This document shows positions 23,367 through 34,327 of a DNA stretch of 64,000 bases, in pieces. Under the pieces are notes generated by a model that saw nothing but the letters and a program-made list of their open reading frames with translations, was not told the DNA's origin and did not search any database. The stretch comes from Esteya vermicola (taxonomy: Eukaryota; Ascomycota; Sordariomycetes; Ophiostomatales; Ophiostomataceae): assembly GCA_002778215.1 (NCBI GenBank), contig PCDM01000012.1, forward strand, positions 1,426,001-1,490,000, in the 5' to 3' direction. Each line of letters begins with the position of its first letter. Positions within the stretch are counted from its first letter, which is position 1. The position numbers and the translations under genes are program-made.

Positions 23367-23898
23367 GTCTAGAGTCGCTGCAGACAGCAGCCGTGTTCCT
23401 AGATCCCCTCTCTAGTTTCGGAAAGCAGTTCTGACAGCGGTAACAGCGAAGAGACCGAGGTAGTCTGACAAAAAGGCAGGAGGTCGGGAGAGGAAGAGAG
23501 CAGGTGCTGAGCAAGGCTTTGCGTTGAGTTAGTTCTGCATAGTTTTAAATTTAGGGCGGCTGCTCACTAGAAGAAAACGGGCATAGCGAGTTGAATTTGT
23601 GGCGGAAATGTGGTTACCCCGCCAAATGGGGACGCAAAGTCCGATTAGGTTACTCACTCAGCTTCAAGTCAACAGAAAACGTTGAATGACGTTTTGCCTC
23701 GGGCTTGCCAGAGCCATCCACTGCTACTGTCACCGCCACCCGTCGCTGTCAACGTCGCCGTCACTGCTCGACTTCTCCTCGTCCTCTCATCTGCCATCCC
23801 AACCAGTCTCCAGAAGCTAGCTCTGCTGTGCTCGGTGCTTTCCCCTCCCCTTTTCGCGAAACCGCCCCCCCGTCTCAACTCCCGACAGCTTGCCCCTC
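23367..23898. promoter_or_regulatory. Bidirectional promoter, prefoldin 6 / VPS4
   Basis: A 532-bp divergent spacer. The side next to VPS4 (23700-23890) is C/T-rich on the VPS4 sense strand. No open frame here is convincing. Confidence 0.5.
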
Positions 23899-25273
23899 AT
23901 GTCCAACACCGACTTCCTCGGCCGGGCCATCGAGCAGGTGCGCAAGGCGATCGAGGCCGACAATGCCGCCGAGTACGAAAAGGCCTACCAGATGTACTAT
24001 GCGTCTCTCGAGATGTTCATGCTGGCCCTCAAATGGGAAAAGAACCCGCGGTCCAAGGAGATGATTCGACAGAAAACGACAGAATACATGGACCGCGCCG
24101 AGAAGCTCAAGGCCCACCTCGCCGATGCCGATGCCAAGCACAAGAAGCCTGGCTTGGTCGGCGCTAACGGCTCGTCCACCGGCGGCACCGGCAAGGGAAA
24201 GCAGGGCGAGGACGGCGCTGGCGGGGAGGGTGTCGACGAGGACAGCAAGAAGCTGCGCAGCGCCCTGGCTGGCGCCATTCTGCAGGACCGGCCCAACGTC
24301 AAGTGGGACGACGTCGCCGGGCTCGACGGCGCCAAGGAGGCGCTCAAAGAGGCCGTGTTGCTGCCCATCAAGTTCCCTCACCTCTTCCAAGGCAAGCGCC
24401 AGCCGTGGAAGGGCATTCTGCTGTACGGCCCGCCAGGCACGGGCAAGAGCTATCTGGCCAAGGCCGTGGCCACAGAGGCCAAGAGCACATTCTTCAGCGT
24501 CAGCAGTTCAGACCTGGTCAGCAAGTGGATGGGTGAAAGTGAAAGGTACGGCCATTCTTTTTTTTTCTTTGTGTGACGACTCTAAACTTTTTTCTCTTAG
24601 GCTAGTCAAGCAGCTCTTCAACATGGCCCGCGAGAACAAACCATCCATCATCTTCATCGACGAGGTCGACGCCCTCTGCGGTCCGCGTGGCGAAGGCGAG
24701 TCCGAAGCATCACGCCGCATCAAGACCGAAATGCTGGTCCAAATGGACGGCGTGGGCAATGATAGTACAGGCGTCCTCGTGCTCGGCGCCACCAATATAC
24801 CCTGGCAGCTGGATGCTGCCATCCGCAGACGTTTCCAGCGCCGCGTCCACATCAGCCTGCCAGATTTGGCGGCTCGCACGACCATGTTCAAGATCGCCAT
24901 TGGCGAGACGCCCACGACCCTGCAGTCCAACGACTTTCGCGAGCTGGCCAAGCTCTCCGAAGGCTACTCCGGCTCCGATATCAGCATCGTCGTGCAGGAC
25001 GCCCTCATGCAGCCGGTGCGCAAGATCCAGCAAGCCACGCACTTTCGAAAGGTCACCGTCGACGGAAAGCCGAAGCTGTGCCCCTGCTCTCCCGGCGACG
25101 CGGACGCTCTGGAAATGACGTGGGATGACGTCGAGTCGGAGCAGCTACTGGAGCCCACCGTCGACTTGAAGGATTTCATCAAGGCCATCAAGGCCAGCAG
25201 GCCAACCGTGTCCAAGGAAGACCTGCAGCGGAATTCGGAATGGACAGAAGAGTTTGGCAGCGAAGGAGCGTAG
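23899..25273 (+). CDS. VPS4: Vacuolar sorting AAA ATPase Vps4
   Basis: Two exons, join(23899..24545,24601..25273), 439 residues (yeast Vps4 is 437). The intron is GTACGG...CTCTTAG, 55 nt, phase 2, just after the conserved KWMGESE. The N-terminal MIT domain (1-75) binds ESCRT-III tails. A charged Gly-rich linker follows (85-115). The AAA cassette has Walker A GPPGTGKS (177-184), Walker B IIFIDE (catalytic E237) and the sensor-2/C-terminal region. It disassembles ESCRT-III polymers at endosomes in an ATP-driven hexamer. Methionine 23899 starts the canonical MIT sequence; the frame remains open only a few codons upstream. It converges with NOP56. Confidence 0.97.
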
Positions 25274-25716
25274 ATGTACTGGTGAGGACGGAAGAATAAA
25301 GGGTGGACAGGACGAGAGGGCGAAAGGACGAGGAACGAGAGAGAAAGGAGAGCGACTTTTGGCGTATGGCGTTGACAGCGTTTGATTGCATGGCAGACGG
25401 ACTCTTTATTCTGAAAATTCAGCGCTACACTCAACGAGCGTCCATTGCGCATATACAAATTCGCCTTTTTCTTGCCTTTATATGTTGCCTGAATAGTACC
25501 TATTTTATTGGGAGATCAAGAATCTGCACATACATAGGAATAGATTGCATACCATTTAGCAAACTCCCAGTCCAAACGACCACCTACAAACTCCAAAAAA
25601 AAAACAGAGAAATGGGCAAAAAATGTCCAAGAAACAAACACGAAACACAAGAAGCACAAGAAGTACAAGAAATCATACTGTCCAAATACAAAACAGGTTA
25701 GCCACCGCCTCTCCAG
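25274..25716. other. Convergent spacer VPS4 / NOP56
   Basis: 443 bp of 3' sequence from both genes, with A-rich and CACAAGAAG-like tracts near 25620-25690. No gene seen. Confidence 0.45.
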
Positions 25717-27440
25717 TTACTCGGCGTGCGACTTCTTCTTCTTCTTCTTCTTCTCCTCCTGCGGAGCCTCAGTGTCCACATCCATCGCGTCCGTGCCTAG
25801 TGACTTGCGCTTCTCCTTCTTGTCCTTCTTGTCCTTCTTCTCTTTCTTGTCCTTCTTGTCCTTCTTGTCCTTCTTCGCCTTGGCCGGCTCCTCTTCGTCG
25901 TTGCCATCTTCGCGAGCGTCTGTCATCTCGTGGTCTACGGCCAGAGAGCCGCCATCGGCGAGAACCTTTTTCATGGCCTCCTGCATGGCGTCCTCGTTCG
26001 TCATGGGCTTCTTGCCCGAGGCGAAGAACTCCAGACGGTCCTCCAGCTGCTGCCGCATCACCTCACCAAACCGCGATGTGGGCTGCTCGCTGAAGCTGTC
26101 GACACGGGCAGCAATACTGCACTTGTTGGCCAGATAGCGCGAGATGCGGCCCTTGTGCCGGGCACCAGAGCGGCCGATAAACGAGCTCTGAAAGATGAGG
26201 CCGTACTTGGGCGTGTTTCCCTTGGTCTTGAGCGCGCGGAAGAGAGCCTTCTCGGCACCGAGGATCTGCAGGGTCGACGCCGGGTACTTGGCCAGGTTGG
26301 TGAGAGAGCCGGCGTGCGAGATGAGGCGCGCCGCTACCGGCGTACCCAGGATCACCTGCAGGTTCGGCGCCACCGTGTTCATCTTGCGCTCCAGCGATGC
26401 CGCCAGGGACTGCCGGTAGGCCGCCAGCTTCGTCACGCTCGTGGCAAAGGCGTGCACGATCTCGAGATCGGCGTCGCTAATGTCCTGGCCCATCGACACC
26501 TTGGCCGCGTCAATGACGGCTTGCGCCTTGTCGCCGTCCTCATTCAGCAGAGCCGCGAGGTCGTGCAGCCGGTCGTTTGTGAGCGTCTTCTTGTTGCCCA
26601 CGGCCAGCACCATCTTGGCGTACGTGACATTGTCCGACACGATCTTGACGAGCTCCGGAAAGTGCCATCCGTACCACTCGCGCACGCGCATGCAGCCACT
26701 GTTGACGCTCTTGTCCAGGTTGTCGAGCGTCGCAATCTGCTGGATGATGTGGTTGTCGTTCTTGTGGATGTTGAACTTGACCTTGGACCGGGAGTAGGCG
26801 TGGCCCATGCCCAACTGCGCCCGGCCTACATCGCCCTCGTGCAGGCTCTTTAGCAGCTTCTCAGAATACTCCCGAATGCCGCGCAGCAGACTGGCCACCA
26901 TTTCGGAAGTCTCTGTCGTCTCGCATTCGATGCCAGGGAACTGGCTCGTAATCTCGCCCGCCAGCTTCCGATCAGCCACACCCAGCACCACCTTTGACTT
27001 CTTGCCGCTCGCTTTGGGTATGCTGAGCTCAAGAACAGACGCTAGGTACTCTGTGAGAATGCCCTCGGACAGTTCATTGATGTTCTGCAAGCCATCGGCA
27101 TGGTTTCTGTGCGGACCGTGTCAGAGTTTTTTTTTCTTCTTGTTCATTTTCATTTTCTTCTGCCAAAATTTGTAAAGAAAGGAAACAGAAGATCAAAGGG
27201 AAAAGGCCCAGATCCAGCCAAGGCTTCCCACACCTCAACGCTTCCTCGGGAACGTCTCTTCAGTACTGACCTCCAGGGAGAGAAATTGACGAGCTTGATC
27301 ATTTTGCCAAACTTGGAGAGGTCGGCCATGGAATCCTGGACCTCCTTGAGCCGAAGCCCAACAGAGTCAGCCTGGTGGACCACCTCAAAGATGCCATAGC
27401 CCACGGCCGACTCGTGAAGAAGGTAATTTATGCTCGACAT
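25717..27440 (-). CDS. NOP56: Nucleolar protein Nop56 (box C/D snoRNP core)
   Basis: Two exons, complement(join(25717..27106,27271..27440)), 519 residues. The 164-nt intron has a GTCAGT donor and a GCACAG acceptor in phase 2, joining FSPW-R to NHADGLQNINELSEG. The domains are in order: the NOP5/NOP56 N-terminal domain (1-70), the NOSIC coiled coil (about 160-250) and the Nop domain (about 250-400, with the conserved GTPVAARLISHAGSL segment). A Lys/Asp-rich tail made of KKDKKDKK repeats ends the protein. Nop56 pairs with Nop58 and fibrillarin to position rRNA 2'-O-methylation and is needed for 60S assembly. The tail length and repeats are typical. The start ATG at 27440 precedes the family N-terminal motif YLLHESAVGYGIFEV. 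It diverges from the chitinase gene. Confidence 0.95.
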
Positions 27441-27800
27441 GATGGCGCTTCCAATGGTCTTGCGTGCAGAAATGAGTCTTCGAAGCCAAATGGCTAAATT
27501 TTTTGGATCAAGCTTCTCTCTTTTTTTTTTTTTTGCCGTCAACTTTTTTTTGCGCTAAGAAAAAATTAACCAATGAAGCAGAAAAAAGGTGGGGTACCCG
27601 GAGTTACTTTTATCCTTTCTTCTCATTATGTCATCGTATAACAGGCACCTATGAGAAGCCGGGGAGGAGGGGAGAGGGGCAGCTGGGCAGCTTACATGCT
27701 TTCTTTTTCTCCTTGTCTATTTATATTTGGAATTGTAGTGTTGGTCTGTCATTCCCATTCATCCCACTACACACCAATATTTTTCGTGGACGAGAGCATC
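27441..27800. promoter_or_regulatory. Divergent promoter NOP56 / chitinase
   Basis: 360 bp. It holds T-runs (27520-27560) and a TATTTATATTTGG element near 27718-27731 about 75 bp before the chosen chitinase ATG. It also has two upstream ATGs in frame with the chitinase (see findings). Confidence 0.5.
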
Positions 27801-28997
27801 ATGTCTGGAACCACGGGCTATCGTACGGTAGCCTACTTTGTCAACTGGGCCATCTATGCCAGAAAGCATCGTCCGCAGGACCTGCCGCTAGAAAACCTCA
27901 CCCACATACTCTACGCCTTTGCCAATGTTCGGCCAGAGTCGGGGGAAGTCTACCTGACGGATACATGGGCTGACACGGACATCCACTGGGAAGGGGACTC
28001 GTGGAACGATTCGGGCACGAACCTCTACGGCTGCATGAAGCAGCTCAACCTGCTGAAGAAGAAGAACCGCAACCTAAAAGTGTTGCTTTCCATTGGCGGC
28101 TGGACGTACTCGAGCAACTTTAGCGCCCCGGCCTCCACGCCCCAAGGCCGAGAGACCTTTGCCAAGACGGCCGTGGAGCTGGTGAAGAACCTCGGCTTTG
28201 ACGGCATTGACATTGACTGGGAATACCCGGAAAACGCATCCCAGGCAGCTGATTATGTGGCTCTCTTGCAGGAATGCCGCCGGGCTTTGGATGAGTACGG
28301 GGCGTGTCTGAGTGCCCCGTACCACTTTGAGCTGACGGTCGCCTGTCCTGCGGGCCCAGAAAAGTTCAAGACGCTCGATCTGGCCGCCATGGACCGTTAC
28401 CTGGACTTTTGGAATCTGATGGCCTATGATTATGCGGGCTCCTGGGACAAGCTGGCCGGACACCAGGCCAATCTGTTCCCTCACCCGAGCAACCCGTCGC
28501 TGACGCCGTTCAGCACGACGGCTGCCATTGACTACTATATGGCGCAGGGTGTGGCTGCCAACAAGATTGTCCTCGGCATGCCTCTGTATGGCCGCGCTTT
28601 CGAGAACACGGACGGCCCAGGAGCCCCTTACAACGGTGTGGGCGACGGGAACTGGGAGCGAGGCGTGTACGACTTTAAGAATTTGCCGCTGTCCAATGCC
28701 CAAGAGCACTTTGACCAGCAGACGGGCGCATCATACTGCTATAATCCGGCTGCACGGGTCATGGTCACCTACGATACCGTGGACATGGCCAGAACAAAGG
28801 CCGGCTTCATCCGTGACAGAGGGCTTGGTGGGGCCATGTGGTGGGAAAGCAGCGCTGACAAGGTCGGTGGCGAGAGCCTGATCGGCAACGTTGTGAGCTC
28901 ATTGGGTGGAGTCCAGGCTCTCCAGCAGCAGCCGAACTGCATCTCGTACCCGCAGACCAAGTATGACAATCTCAAGGATGGATTCCCTAGCAATTAG
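27801..28997 (+). CDS. chiB: GH18 chitinase, ChiB/ech42-like, apparently without signal peptide
   Basis: Single exon, 398 residues from the ATG at 27801. It hydrolyses beta-1,4 N-acetylglucosamine chains of wall chitin. The active-site motif DGIDIDWEYP is at 134-143 with catalytic acid E141. The other GH18 landmarks are SIGGW (97-101), NLMAYDYAGSW and GGAMWWESSADK. Sequence and length fit the ech42 group and best match intracellular ChiB of Aspergillus (398 residues), which acts in autolysis. From this start there is no secretion signal. Two ATGs further upstream (27651 and 27696) stay in frame; the one at 27696 would add 35 residues with a hydrophobic stretch. There is no carbohydrate-binding module. 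Confidence 0.93.
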   Translation: MSGTTGYRTVAYFVNWAIYARKHRPQDLPLENLTHILYAFANVRPESGEVYLTDTWADTDIHWEGDSWNDSGTNLYGCMKQLNLLKKKNRNLKVLLSIGGWTYSSNFSAPASTPQGRETFAKTAVELVKNLGFDGIDIDWEYPENASQAADYVALLQECRRALDEYGACLSAPYHFELTVACPAGPEKFKTLDLAAMDRYLDFWNLMAYDYAGSWDKLAGHQANLFPHPSNPSLTPFSTTAAIDYYMAQGVAANKIVLGMPLYGRAFENTDGPGAPYNGVGDGNWERGVYDFKNLPLSNAQEHFDQQTGASYCYNPAARVMVTYDTVDMARTKAGFIRDRGLGGAMWWESSADKVGGESLIGNVVSSLGGVQALQQQPNCISYPQTKYDNLKDGFPSN

Positions 28998-29268
28998 CAT
29001 CTTGCCAGGGCATAAGAGAGCCAGAGAAGAGTCAGAAGAGTCAAAAGAGTCAGGAGGGCAGAATTACAGCAGAAAAAGTCATCATCTCGAGAATGAGCGC
29101 TTGTCACTGTCTTTGTCATGAAATTTTTTTTAGTTTTCCTGATCAATCGAGGATTCTAGTCAAATAAAACGCCGTTGAAGTCTACGACAAGTAAGCGGCA
29201 GAAATCCCAGATATATAATCCCATCCTGCTGATATTTTCCATCCCGACAAGCATCTCCCATGAGCTGC

Positions 29269-29803
29269 TTAGTCCTTCTCGCCAAAGACGTAGGTCAGGT
29301 GGCAGCGACCGCAGTATTGCCGGTCCTGCATGGCAGCCATGAAGACACCAGCACCGCACTAGATGGATAATTAGTACTTTTTCGGCATTCAAATAAGAGG
29401 ATCAGATAAGAGGAATCAAGACACTCACAGTCTCGTTGGGGCACTCGCGGCGAAGACGCTCAATCTTGCCATCGCTGTCGACCTTGTAGTACTTCAGCAC
29501 AGCAAGCTTGTTCTTCTTGTGCTTGTGCTTGATCTTCTTGGGGGTGGTGTACACCTTCTTCTTGCGCTTCTTCGCGCCACCACGGAGCCGTAGCACCAGG
29601 TGGAGCGTGGACTCCTTCTGAATGTTGTAGTCGGAGAGGGTGCGGCCATCCTCGAGCTGCTTGCCGGCAAAGATCAAGCGCTGCTGGTCAGGCGGGATAC
29701 CCTCCTTGTCCTGGATCTTGGACTTGACATTGTCGATCGTGTCGCTGCTCTCGACCTCGAGGGTAATGGTCTTACCCGTGAGGGTCTTGACGAAGATCTG
29801 CAT
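29269..29803 (-). CDS. UBI3: Ubiquitin / 40S ribosomal protein eS31 fusion precursor
   Basis: Two exons, complement(join(29269..29358,29429..29803)), 154 residues. The intron is GTGAGT...CTAG, phase 0, and lies inside the zinc finger. Residues 1-76 are one ubiquitin unit ending in LRLRGG, followed by the basic eS31 part ([14 protein letters not shown]). The C4 zinc finger is CPNET-C then YCGRC; the last 29 residues including the second zinc-ligand pair are encoded by exon 2. Processing after G76 releases ubiquitin and eS31, tying ubiquitin supply to ribosome production. A CTATAG just before the ATG suggests a 5'-UTR intron. The gene is head-to-head with another 40S gene. Confidence 0.97.
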
Positions 29804-30441
29804 GGCTGCCTATAGGAAGATGGTTAGATGCCTATGTGGGGGAAAAGAAAGGGGAGATTTTTGGCAGCCGAAAAACCATCACGATGGCGAGAGTTTGAAC
29901 GAGAGCAGACGGCAAGAGGCCAGAGGACAGAGCAGAGCAGAAAATGCCACGGCATGTCCAATAGACCCGATACCGAACAAGCTCCCCTCTCTCTCTCGGC
30001 ATCATGGTGGTCGCGGCATCGTAAAGACGTACCTGGCAATAGTTATGGCTATTGCGTCCTAGGCAATCTTCAGATATTTTGAGGTTGTGTGATGGAGAGA
30101 AGAAGAAAGTTTGTTCAGGATGGGCAAATCTAGAGGGAAAATAATGTTCTAGGGCGCGCTAAAATTTTTTGTGTGGAGGGCTGGGTGTACTGTGCTAGTC
30201 GCACCCATTGTGCCAGCTCTTTGCCGTGTTTACACCGTGCGTCAAATGTGCCAAATTGCACGTGATTTGTGAAGAATTCGCACACTCACGTGTATAGGGC
30301 TTTTTTTTTCGAGGGCATGCCCTGTGGATATTCTGCGAGTGGAGACACAAACGAGGTCAAGAACATTTTTTTCCTGAATTGAAATCCATCTCTCACGCAA
30401 CCTCCACACCAACTTACTTTTTGACATATCCAACCGCAAAA
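29804..30441. promoter_or_regulatory. Shared divergent promoter of two 40S protein genes
   Basis: 638 bp between the ubiquitin-eS31 and eS26 start codons. Two CACGTG boxes lie at 30259-30264 and 30287-30292, about 150-180 bp before the eS26 ATG. CACGTG is the binding site of Cbf1/bHLH-type factors in ascomycetes. Their placement is seen directly; a role in co-expression is inferred. Confidence 0.6.
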
Positions 30442-31150
30442 ATGGTCAAGAAGAGAAAGAACAAGTAGGTCTTTTGCATCTTTACCCCAAGGCCATATCG
30501 ACAAGAAACATTACTGACTGGATTCCCTGCAGCGGCCGCAACAAGAAGGGCCGCGGCCACGTCAACCCCATTCGCTGCTCCAACTGCTCGCGATGCACGC
30601 CCAAGGACAAGGCCATCAAGCGGTTCACCATCCGCAACATGGTCGAGTCTGCTGCTATTCGTATGTTGTCCATTCACTGGCATTTCCGCGGCATCGGAAG
30701 CGAGATACTGACAACCAAAAACAGGGGATATCTCGGACGCGTCGGTCTTTGCTGACTACACCGTTCCCAAGATGTACCTCAAGCTGCAGTACTGCGTGTC
30801 TTGCGCCATTCATGGAAAGATCGTTCGGTACGTTTGCCCTCAGGAGAGGCAACCGGGTCTAGTGCGACCTCCCACATGGAGAGTGTGGTTGGGAAGCCTA
30901 GACCTGGGCAGATGAGAAGATCCTTGGTTCCGGATGATCTCCTAGGAGACAGCGGCAACCGCATAGGGCGGCCTTGCTCTGCTGTCTCTCCATGTCCCCC
31001 ATCTCCCCCTTTTCCAACGGACCCTCGTTCGTGCTAACAACATCTAGTGTCCGCTCTCGTGTCGGTCGCCGTAACCGCGCACCGCCCCCGCGTGTCCGGT
31101 ACAACAAGGATGGCAAGAAGGTGACACCCACTCAGGCCAAGACGGCATAA
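30442..31150 (+). CDS. RPS26: 40S ribosomal protein eS26
   Basis: Four exons, join(30442..30464,30533..30660,30725..30827,31048..31150), 118 residues (yeast 119). Donors are GTAGGT, GTATGT and GTACGT; acceptors are GCAG, ACAG and CTAG. The first exon is only 23 nt. The protein begins MVKKRKNNGRNKKGRGHV and carries the CSNC...CVSC zinc-binding pairs of eS26. It ends in the basic RVRSRVGRRNRAPPPRVR tail. eS26 sits at the mRNA exit channel of the small subunit. Intron 3 is 220 nt, several times longer than the others in this window, and can fold into a stem (30945-30953 with 30981-30991). Confidence 0.96.
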
Positions 31151-31833
31151 AAACTGTCTCGGTAGCACAAATTCGAGTGGCTGTCACTAAAAGTGGTTCT
31201 CGGTGGTTAAACGCTATTTGGACAAGGTGGTCTCTGCGAGACGGTCCTTTTCCAAGAACCATGTAATGTTCCTAGTTTACGACAAATAGCAGCAATGAGA
31301 GCTTTCGCCTGCCCAAACACTAAAAGATGACTGAGATTGTGAGATTGTAAGACCGTGAGACTGTTATCGTCGTGAATCGCAATGTAAGAATGCGACTGCT
31401 AGTCGGGAATTCGGAAACTGGGCTTTTTGCTGGTTCTGGTCCTTTTGCTTATCCTTCTCGGCAGGGATGATCCAATTAGATCCCCTTCTTTACATGCCAA
31501 AACAAGTAAGCCGCCCAGACCATATGACGGTCTTTGTCTCAACCATGCCTAGCCTGTGCATATTCTTCTCCGGCATGTCTGCATCACAGATACGCAGTAC
31601 CTAATACGCTGCGGCATGTGTGCGGGGAAGCCAACAACTCGTGACGACAAACAAAAACGGTTTGAGCCGCGGAAAGCCGAGCACGATAACTGCAATCTGC
31701 CATGTTCTCGAGTACTCATATAAGTAATAATAGTGGCTGTTGGTGTTTCTGGTGTTTCTGGTAAATTTGCCTCTTTTTTCCCATTCAGCTTCGCAGCATT
31801 ATTTTATTTGTCTTGGTAGAAATATTCATCACG
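31151..31833. other. Spacer between eS26 and the P450 gene
   Basis: 683 bp containing the eS26 3' region and the P450 promoter. No supported gene seen. Confidence 0.45.
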
Positions 31834-33786
31834 ATGGAGATGCACCTGTCCCATCTCTTTTTCTGGCTAGCTGTGATTCTCGCTGGTCTTTTCCTATATG
31901 TGTGCACTCCTCACTTTACAGTTGGACATGAACATGTGCTGATGCAAAAATAGGCTCTCGGACTGGTTGTCTATCGGGTCTTTTTGCATCCATTAGCAAA
32001 GTATCCCGGACCGTTTCTGGCAAAGATATCAGATGCTTATATTCTGTACTATGCCTGGAGAGGTGATCGCCATTTGGAGTTTTGGAGACTGCACAAGCAA
32101 TATGGTTCGTGCTATTTGTCTTTGACAAGTTGACGGTGGACATCCAGGCAAAAAGAGAGGAGAACATCACTAATATACGAAGGCGACGTCGTGCGGTTTG
32201 GCCCAAACAGCCTCTCCTTCAATAGCAATGTGGCACTCAAGGAGATCTACGGGCATCGGGCGAATGTACGCAAATCAGAGTTCTATGATGCCTTTGTCCA
32301 CCCGACACCCAACACCCACAACACGCGGGACGTTCTTGCCCATGCGCGCAAGAGACGGGTGCTCTCCCAGGCCTTCTCGGACGGGGCCGTTAAGCAGATG
32401 GAGCGTTACATCCTGGCCAACATCCGCACCTTTTGCGGAGAACTAGTACGGCAAGATGAGACCTATGGGTCCCGTGGTGTTCCTCTTGACACCAAGGGCT
32501 GGTCATCACCCAAGAACATGGCCAACTGGTGCAACTACCTTGCCATGGACATTCTGGGAGACCTGTGCTTTGGCAAAGCCTTCCACATGCTCGAGAGTCC
32601 AGATAACCGATATGCCATTAGCCTGGTTGGATTTGCCGCTCAGAGACACCTTTTGGTCAGTTGTGTCTCCTGTCGCCCCTGGCTGGTATGGATGGTTGTA
32701 CTGACAACACGCAGTGCGGGACTATGCCCATCATCAACAAGCTCAGCCTCGACAAGGTGCTCTTCCGCAAGATTTCCGCTGGACGAGCGCGGTACGTGGC
32801 GTACAGTCGAGCGCAGCTGGGCGAGCGCACGACGCTGGGCGAAGAGTCTGACCGTCGAGACTTTTTCTATCATCTGCTGAAAGCCCGAGATCCCGAGACC
32901 GGGGCCGGCTTTAGCATGCCAGAGTTGTGGGGAGAATCCAATCTACTGTACGTCTGCCGTGTGCATGTGGGGAAGCTGAGGGGAAGCTGAGGGGAAGCAA
33001 GAGAAAAGAAGAAAAAGAAGAAAGAACAAGGACAAAATACGAGTGCACGGCTAATGAGGAAAAAAAAGGATTATTGCTGGCTCAGACACGACGTCGACGG
33101 CCATGGCGGCCACCCTCTTTTATCTCGTCCGAAATCCGAAGGCATTGGCCCGAGTGACGTCAGAGATTCGCAACACCTTCCAGGCCGTAGAGGATATTCG
33201 GCAAGGCGCAGCCCTCACAGGGTGTGTCTATCTGCGTGCCTGCATCGATGAAGCCATGCGACTGTCGCCGTCGGTGGGTGGGATACTGCCTCGGCAAGTC
33301 CAGGCCGGCGGAATGACCATCCAGGGCCTGTCGATTCCTGCCGGCACCGTGGTGGGCACGCCTCACTACACCCTGCACCACAACCACCACTACTACCCGG
33401 AGCCCTTTTCGTACAGCCCGGAGAGGTGGATTGTGGGTGCTTCCCTGCCCAGCAGCCTGCACGCCCCGAAAGCGGTGTCGGCCACTGTGAGCGAGGAGGA
33501 CGTGAGCCGTGCGCAGTCTGCGTTCTGCCCCTTTAGCATCGGTCCTCGCGGCTGCATCGGCAAGGGTCTCGCGTACATTGAGATGACGCTGACGCTGGCG
33601 CGCGTACTGTTTCTGTACGATGTGAGGCGCAGTGCCGGGGTCAAGGATCCCGGTGAAGGTGATCCGCTGGATGTCTCGGGTCGCCATCGGCCGGGAGAAT
33701 ACCAGCTCTTTGACGTGTTCACCAGCCTAAAGGATGGTCCCATGATTGAGTTTTTCCCTCGCGATGGGGCTTCCCTGAGACTTTAG
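31834..33786 (+). CDS. Cytochrome P450 monooxygenase
   Basis: Five exons, join(31834..31899,31954..32104,32183..32655,32715..32947,33069..33786), 546 residues. Each intron restores phase; the last ends in a run of A before AG with a CTAATGAG branch site, which rebuilds the I-helix. The N-terminus is a membrane anchor (FFWLAVILAGLFLY) followed by the Pro-rich hinge (HPLAKYPGPF). Helix I has AGSDTTST, helix K has EAMR (the ExxR motif), then PERW. The heme loop is FSIGPRGCIG with the axial ligand C470. It is an ER-bound class II P450 using a reductase partner. Sequence style resembles fungal secondary-metabolism or xenobiotic P450s (CYP65/CYP53-like), but the substrate cannot be inferred. No biosynthetic cluster surrounds it. 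Confidence 0.93.
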
Positions 33787-34327
33787 AAGCGGGGAGAGCT
33801 GTGTTAGCTTTCTCCCTCCCCTCCCTCCCCCCCCTTTTTTTTGTCTTTTTAGATTACCATTCTACTGCCGGCTGCCAGGAAATTAAAAAACAGTGTCACA
33901 TCCATGTCTAGTACCGTAGAGACTTTTTGTTCAGGATATATTTAGAGGACCGTAGGGCCACTTGTTGACGGCATGAGATTACGAGTACACAGTAGACTGT
34001 GCTCGTCGTTCCAACAAGACTGTGCCAGCATTTCCGGTAAGCACATGGTGATCTGTTTTTTTCTTTTAAATTGGCACACCGAGAACTGATATGGACCCTG
34101 GAATCCTTCTTCCTCCTTGGTCTCAGCTGTGAGAGTTCCAGAGACTGGCTCACACATTGTATAATCCGGTTTTTGTTTCCCCGAGAGCCGTGCCGTATTG
34201 ACCTCTGAGACCTGCAAACTGGCTCCATAGATTTGGTCGTATAAGGACAGACACATCTCTTGGCCCTCTTTAGGCCATCTGATTCCAGTCATTTTATATA
34301 CGACACGGACGCTTGGGAGCTACAGAC
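33787..34327. other. Spacer between P450 and GH5 genes
   Basis: 541 bp with a C/T-rich run right after the P450 stop. The minus-strand frames (33908-34292) lack any recognisable feature. Confidence 0.45.

Noticed and set aside
27651..27800. Extended chitinase N-terminus as the primary start
   Set aside because: T-rich, TATA-containing sequence is more likely leader or promoter, and the 398-residue form matches ChiB length. Kept only as a finding.
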